A DNA stretch of 64,000 nt, from assembly GCA_901472455.1 (NCBI GenBank), contig LR590464.1, positions 3,844,001 through 3,908,000 on the forward strand, written 5' to 3'. The stretch comes from Leclercia adecarboxylata (GTDB taxonomy: Bacteria; Pseudomonadota; Gammaproteobacteria; Enterobacterales; Enterobacteriaceae). A program made the translations under genes and the position numbers. Positions 59,984 to 64,000 of this stretch are shown here, one piece after another; positions within the stretch are counted from its first letter, which is position 1; the number at the start of each line of letters is the position of its first letter. The notes under the pieces were generated by a model. It had not been told where the DNA came from. It was given only the letters and a program-made list of their open reading frames with translations, and made no database searches.

Positions 59984-60021
59984 ATAATTCGGGGTTGCAG
60001 GAAGGCGGCCAGAGAGCGAAT

Positions 60022-60053
60022 CCCCAGGCACACAGATAACGCTGTGGCTGGGG
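60022..60053 (+). other. Stable hairpin between proW and proX
   Basis: CCCCAG...CTGGGG with an inner CACAG/CTGTG stem lies in the 139-base proW-proX gap, followed by the conserved-looking GCCAACGCACCTGCAACG. A similar structured spacer is present here in E. coli. It probably tunes proX expression. Confidence 0.5.
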
Positions 60054-60122
60054 TAAGCGATCAGAGCCAACGCACCTGCAACGTAAATGATGACGGGTAC
60101 ATTTCTAAAATAAGGAACAACG

Positions 60123-61124
60123 ATGCGACATAGCGTAATTTTTGCCACAGCGTTTGCCACCTTTGTCTCTACCGGCACATTCGCCGCTGAACTGCCTGGC
60201 AAAGGCATTACCGTGCAACCGGTACAGAGCACCATCTCCGAAGAGTCGTTCCAGACCGGGCTGGTTAGCCGGGCGCTGGAGAAGCTGGGTTATACCGTCA
60301 ATAAGCCCAGCGAAGTGGATTACAACGTGGGCTATACCTCGATTGCCTCCGGCGATGCCACCTTTACTGCCGTGAACTGGCAGCCGCTGCATGACGATAT
60401 GTACGCCGCGGCGGGTGGTGATAAGAAATTCTACCGTGAAGGGACGTTCGTTTCTGGTGCGGCACAGGGTTATCTGATCGACAAGAAAACTGCGGATCAG
60501 TACCACATCACCAACATCGAACAGCTGAAAGATCCCAAGATTGCCAAACTGTTTGATACCAATGGTGACGGCAAAGCCGACATGGATGGGCTGTTCCCCG
60601 GGCTGGGGCTGTGAGGCGGTGATTAACCACCAGAACAAAGCCTTCGACCTGGCCAAAACCGTGGATGTCAGCCACGGCAACTACTCGGCGATGATGGCCG
60701 ATACCATTGCCCGCTTTAAGGAAGGCAAGCCGGTCATCTATTACACCTGGACGCCGTACTGGGTTCAGCGACGTGCTGAAGCCTGGTAAAGATGTGGTGT
60801 GGCTGCAGGTGCCGTTCTCTTCTCTGCCGGGCGAGCCAGAAGGATATCGACACCAAACTGCCGAACGGCATGAACTATGGGCTTCCCGGTTAACACCATG
60901 CACATCGTTGCGAACAAAGCCTGGGCTGAGAAAAAACCCGGCCGCAGCGAAGCTGTTCTCGCTAATGAAGCTGCCGCTGGCGGATATCAACGCCCAGAAC
61001 GCAATGATGCATGCGGGTAAATCGTCTGAGGCCGATGTCCAGGGTCACGTTGGATGGCTGGATCAAAGCCCACCAGCAGCAGTTTGATGCATGGGTAAAT
61101 GAGGCGCTTGCAGCGCAGAAGTAA
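60123..61124 (+). CDS. proX: ProX, periplasmic glycine betaine-binding protein (frameshifted)
   Basis: About 330 residues with a signal peptide ([20 protein letters not shown], cleaved near FAAE). The mature protein starts [20 protein letters not shown] and has the betaine-box tryptophans ([25 protein letters not shown]). The C-terminus is [10 protein letters not shown]. Indels near 60600, 60768, 60838, 60888, 60935 and 61055 break it. It delivers betaine or proline to ProVW. Confidence 0.92.
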
Positions 61125-61136
61125 GTGCGCGCGGTT

Positions 61137-61377
61137 TCCCCTCACCCTAACCCTCTCCCCTGGAGGGGAGAGGGAACCTGATTACCCTCCCCCCTTTTGG
61201 GGAGAGGGTATCTGAACATCTTCTAACCTCTGAAGGGAAGAGGGAACCTGAACACCTTCTCTCCTTTGAATGGAGAGGGAGCCTGAACACCTTCTCTCCT
61301 CTGAAGGGAGAGGGAACCTTGAACACCTTCTCTCCACTGAAGGGAGAGGGAAACCTGAATGCCTTTTCTCCTCTGAA
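61137..61377. repeat. Array of short GGGGAGAGGG-type palindromic repeats
   Basis: The region begins with the typical palindrome (CCCTCACCCTAACCCTCTCC, then GGAGGGGAGAGGG). Five or six degenerate ~45-bp units follow (AACCTGAACACCTTCTCTCC, then TGAAGGGAGAGGG). It lies between proX and ygaY and has no gene. It may include the proU terminator. Confidence 0.85.
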
Positions 61378-61506
61378 AGAAAGACCGGAATGAGGATAAA
61401 GCCCAAACCGCACAATCCATCACTCACCAGTTCTCCTCCTTTCTTATTCATCCGTTATTATGTTTTCTGAAAAAATAATCACTCAACTAATGATTTCAAA
61501 AACCTA

Positions 61507-62715
61507 ATGACAAAATCGACTCAGGGGCTTAGCCCCGCACTTATTCTTCTGATGTCCGTGGCAACCGGTCTGGCGGTCGCCAGTAACTATTACGCCCAGC
61601 CGCTGCTGGAAAACCATCGCGCGTAACTTTTCGCTGTCTGCCAGCTCGGCCGGTTTTATCGTTACCGCCGCGCAGCTGGGGTATGCCGTTTGGTCTGCTG
61701 TTCCTCGTCCCGCTGGGGGGATATGTTCGAACGCCGGGCCATGATTGTCTCCATGACTCTGCTGGCCGCTGGCGGGATGTTGATCACCGCCTCCAGCCAG
61801 TCGCTGGCGATGATGATCTTCGGCACCGCCCTGACCGGCCTGTTCTCGGTGGTGGGCGCAGATCCTGGGTGCCGCTCGCGGCCACCCTCGCCTCACCGGA
61901 AAAACGCGGCAAAGTGGTCGGCACCATTATGAGCGGCCTGTTTGCTGGGGATTTTGCTGGCACGTACCGTCGCAGGTCTGCTGGCGGGCATCGGCGGCTG
62001 GCGCACGGTGTACTGGGTGGCCGTCGGTGTTGATGGTGGTAATGGCCCTCGCCCTGTGGCGCGGCCTGCCGAAGGTGAAGTCTGAAAACCCACCTCAACT
62101 ACCCTCAGCTGCTGGGGTCCGTTTTTAGTCTGTTCACACACGATAAACTGCTGCGTACCCGGGCGCTGCTGGGTTGTTTTACCTTCGCTAACTTCAGCAT
62201 CCTCTGGACTTCAATGGCCTTTCTGCTGGCCGCCCCGCCGTTTAACTATTCCGAAGGGATGATTGGCCTGTTCGGCCTGGCGGGCGCGGCCGGAGCGCTG
62301 GGCGCACGTCCGGCGGGGGGTCTGGCGGATAAGGGCAAGTCGCCACATTACCACGACCGCCAGTCTGGTCCTGCTGCTGCTCTCCTGGCGGCGATCTGGT
62401 TACGGGGCATGTCTCGGTGCTGGCGCTGATTGTCGGCATTCTGGTGCTGGACCTCACCGTGCAGGGAGTGCATATCACCAACCAGACCGTGATTTACCGC
62501 GTCAAGCCGGGAGGCCCGTAACCGCCTGACGGCGGGCTACATGACCAGCTACTTCATCGGTGGGGGCCGCCGGGTCGCTCATCTCAGCCTCGGCGTGGCA
62601 GCATGCTGGCTGGGCGGGCGTATGTGCAGTTGGGGCAGTTATGGCTATCCTTAATCTGCTGGTCTGGGTGGCGCGGCTACCATCGTCAGGACGCTATTCA
62701 ATAAGGTTTACATAA
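61507..62715 (+). CDS. ygaY: YgaY, MFS drug-efflux-type transporter (many frameshifts)
   Basis: About 395 residues in mixed frames start MTKSTQGLSPALILLMSVAT. Helices and the family segment ATLASPEKRGKVVGTIMSGL, HTNQTVIYRV-like and GYMTSYFIGGAAGS can be followed to the end GRYSIRFT. ygaY is a pseudogene in E. coli K-12, so real decay is possible here, but most breaks (near 61610, 61680, 61720, 61855, 61945, 62340 and 62510) resemble the indels elsewhere in the window. Position between proX and emrR fits E. coli. The ygaZH genes, which in E. coli lie between ygaY and emrR, are absent. Confidence 0.75.
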
Positions 62716-62719
62716 GTTT

Positions 62720-62747
62720 GGGGTTTCTTAGGGTGTTAAGGAACCCC
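62720..62747 (+). terminator. Hairpin after ygaY
   Basis: GGGGTTTCTTA and TAAGGAACCCC form a stem with a short loop directly after the ygaY stop. No T-run follows. Confidence 0.6.
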
Positions 62748-62964
62748 TCAGTCTGTTATGGTGACTGGAATCATTTATTCTGGAAAATTTTTATGTGGGT
62801 AATATATTAGAATACCGCATGAATAACTTTACGCCCGAAGACCCATCCCCGTTTTGCCAGCGCTCCCTCCTCTTTTCTGTGCTTACCGGGTCACGGATCT
62901 ACCCGGCTCTTGATGACGGTGAAATTTGTCTGATGGATTTTAGTCGCACAAATAATTCATTTAC

Positions 62965-63000
62965 ATTATTTGTCACTGTCGTTACTATATCGGCTGTAAT
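62965..63000 (+). promoter_or_regulatory. emrR promoter and operator region
   Basis: TTGTCA, then GTTACTATATCGGC, then GAGGTTATGCCC before the ATG closely follow the E. coli emrRAB promoter region, where EmrR itself binds. -35 is near TTGTCA at 62970 and -10 near TACTAT at 62989. Confidence 0.65.
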
Positions 63001-63018
63001 TAATGAGGTTATGCCCAA

Positions 63019-63549
63019 ATGGATAGTTCGTTTACGCCCATTGAACAAATGCTTAAGTTTCGCGCCAGTCGCTACGCAGATTTCCCTTATCAGGAGATCC
63101 TGTTAACCCGTCTCTGCATGCACATGCAGGGCAAGCTGCTGGAAAATCGCAATAAGATGCTGAAAGCTCAAGGGATTAACGAGACGTTGTTTATGGCGTT
63201 GATTACGCTGGAGTCTCAGGAGAATCACAGCATCCAGCCTTCCGAGCTGAGTTGCGCCCTGGGTTCGTCTCGTACCAATGCAACCCGTATTGCCGATGAG
63301 CTGGAAAAACGCGGCTGGATTGAACGCCGTGAAAGCGACAACGACCGCCGTTGTCTGCATCTGCAACTGACCGAGAAAGGTCACGAATTCCTGCGCGAGG
63401 TGCTTCCACCTCAGCACAATTGTCTGCATCAACTCTGGTCGTCTTTAAGTGGTACCGAGAAAGAGCAGCTCGAGCATATCACCCGCAAGCTTCTCACCCG
63501 TCTTGACCAGATGGATGAAGATGGCGCCGTTCTTGAGGCGCTGCGCTAA
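63019..63549 (+). CDS. emrR: EmrR (MprA), MarR-family repressor of emrAB
   Basis: The intact 176-residue protein starts [20 protein letters not shown]. The winged helix is [20 protein letters not shown] followed by the wing [20 protein letters not shown]. It represses the emrRAB multidrug-efflux operon and is released by uncouplers and other hydrophobic drugs. Confidence 0.95.
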   Translation: MDSSFTPIEQMLKFRASRYADFPYQEILLTRLCMHMQGKLLENRNKMLKAQGINETLFMALITLESQENHSIQPSELSCALGSSRTNATRIADELEKRGWIERRESDNDRRCLHLQLTEKGHEFLREVLPPQHNCLHQLWSSLSGTEKEQLEHITRKLLTRLDQMDEDGAVLEALR

Positions 63550-63593
63550 CGCGACGACACGCTCCAAAAATCCAGATTCATAAGAAAACCGAC

Positions 63594-63625
63594 AGGCCAG
63601 CACATCACAGTGCTGGCCTTTCTGA
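63594..63625 (+). terminator. Terminator-like hairpin between emrR and emrA
   Basis: GGCCAGCAC-atcaca-GTGCTGGCC is followed by TTTCT. It may act as an attenuator limiting emrAB readthrough, since emrR and emrAB are co-transcribed in E. coli. Confidence 0.75.
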
Positions 63626-63674
63626 TAACAGGTCGGCTCAGCCGATGTGAAATAATAAGATCGTGGAGAAAATC

Positions 63675-64000
63675 ATGAGCGCAAATGCGGAGAACACAAC
63701 CCCGCAGCAACCGGTCAACAAGAAGAAAGGCAAACGCAAGCGCGCCCTTCTGCTGCTGACCTTGCTCTTTATTATCATTGCCGTGGCATATGGGATCTAT
63801 TGGTTTTTAGTACTGCGTCATACTGAAGAGACGGATGATGCGTACGTGGCAGGGAACCAGGTTCAGATTATGGCGCAGGTGTCGGGCAGCGTGACGAAAG
63901 TCTGGGCTGACAATACCGACTTTGTGCAAAAAGGCGACGTGCTGGTCACGCTGGATCCGACCGACGCCCAGCAGGCGTTTGAAAAAGCGCAGACCGAGCT
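63675..64000 (+). CDS. emrA: EmrA, membrane-fusion protein of multidrug efflux (partial)
   Basis: The gene runs off the right edge after 109 codons. It starts MSANAENTTPQQPVNKKKGK, a basic cytoplasmic tail, followed by one membrane helix (ALLLLTLLFIIIAVAYGIYW) and the HlyD-like domain (TDDAYVAGNQVQIMAQVSGS, VTLDPTDAQQAFEKAQTEL). It bridges EmrB to TolC. Confidence 0.93.
   Translation, partial: MSANAENTTPQQPVNKKKGKRKRALLLLTLLFIIIAVAYGIYWFLVLRHTEETDDAYVAGNQVQIMAQVSGSVTKVWADNTDFVQKGDVLVTLDPTDAQQAFEKAQTE

Noticed and set aside
62795..63106. Open frame of 103 codons before emrR
   Set aside because: It overlaps the emrR promoter and start in another frame and has no recognised pattern. It is better explained as the emrR leader region.

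Overview
The window comes from an enterobacterium close to Escherichia, Klebsiella and Enterobacter. The evidence is the run of E. coli-type housekeeping genes (yqaE, stpA, alaE, ygaC, ygaM, nrdHIEF, proVWX, ygaY, emrR, emrA) and a complete formate hydrogenlyase locus. The genus cannot be fixed from the sequence alone. A warning applies to the whole window: about two thirds of the long conserved genes, including nrdE, nrdF, hypB, hypD, hypE, hycE, fhlA and proV, contain one or more single-base indels. Those I traced lie mostly in homopolymers. Most look like uncorrected long-read errors, so genes are given their full likely extent and typed CDS. 'Pseudogene' is kept for loci that look truly decayed.

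Layout. (1) 1-4900 is a graveyard of contact-dependent-inhibition (CDI) cassettes: CdiA C-terminal toxin fragments alternate with immunity-like genes, linked by a ~160 bp direct repeat. (2) 5.1-12.6 kb holds an Ail/OmpX-like barrel, a LysR/SDR divergent pair, and a sugar-type operon (MFS transporter, SDR, split transketolase) with its own LysR. (3) 12.6-22.4 kb is a nitrogen-catabolism operon on the minus strand (ankyrin protein, FdrA, DUF1116 protein, NCS2-type permease, carbamate kinase, Tat amidohydrolase) with a divergent LysR. It is interleaved with two striking tandem-repeat arrays. (4) 22.4-30.4 kb has yqaE, stpA, alaE, ygaC, ygaM, nrdHIEF, a LysE-type exporter and a cold-shock gene.

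(5) 30.8-57.3 kb is the formate hydrogenlyase region: a selenocysteine fdhF, a NixA-type Ni transporter, hypF, a second fdhF with Cys in place of Sec, hydN, then an AT-rich island, hycI to hycA, hypABCDE and fhlA. Sigma-54 promoters with nearby palindromes mark fdhF, hydN, hyc and hyp. The gene set covers formate oxidation (FdhF, HydN/HycB), the membrane hydrogenase (HycCDEFG), Ni uptake, cofactor assembly (HypA-F), HycE processing (HycI) and control (FhlA, HycA). The island between hydN and hycI carries a structured-RNA candidate, an unknown ORF, a Septu-like defence pair (PtuA ATPase and PtuB HNH nuclease) and a TolA-like remnant. (6) 57.6-64.0 kb has proVWX, ygaY, emrR and the start of emrA.

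The points most worth attention are the Septu-like island, the Sec/Cys FdhF pair, the carbamoyl-transfer operon with its exported amidohydrolase, the CDI cassette array and the two hairpin-repeat arrays.
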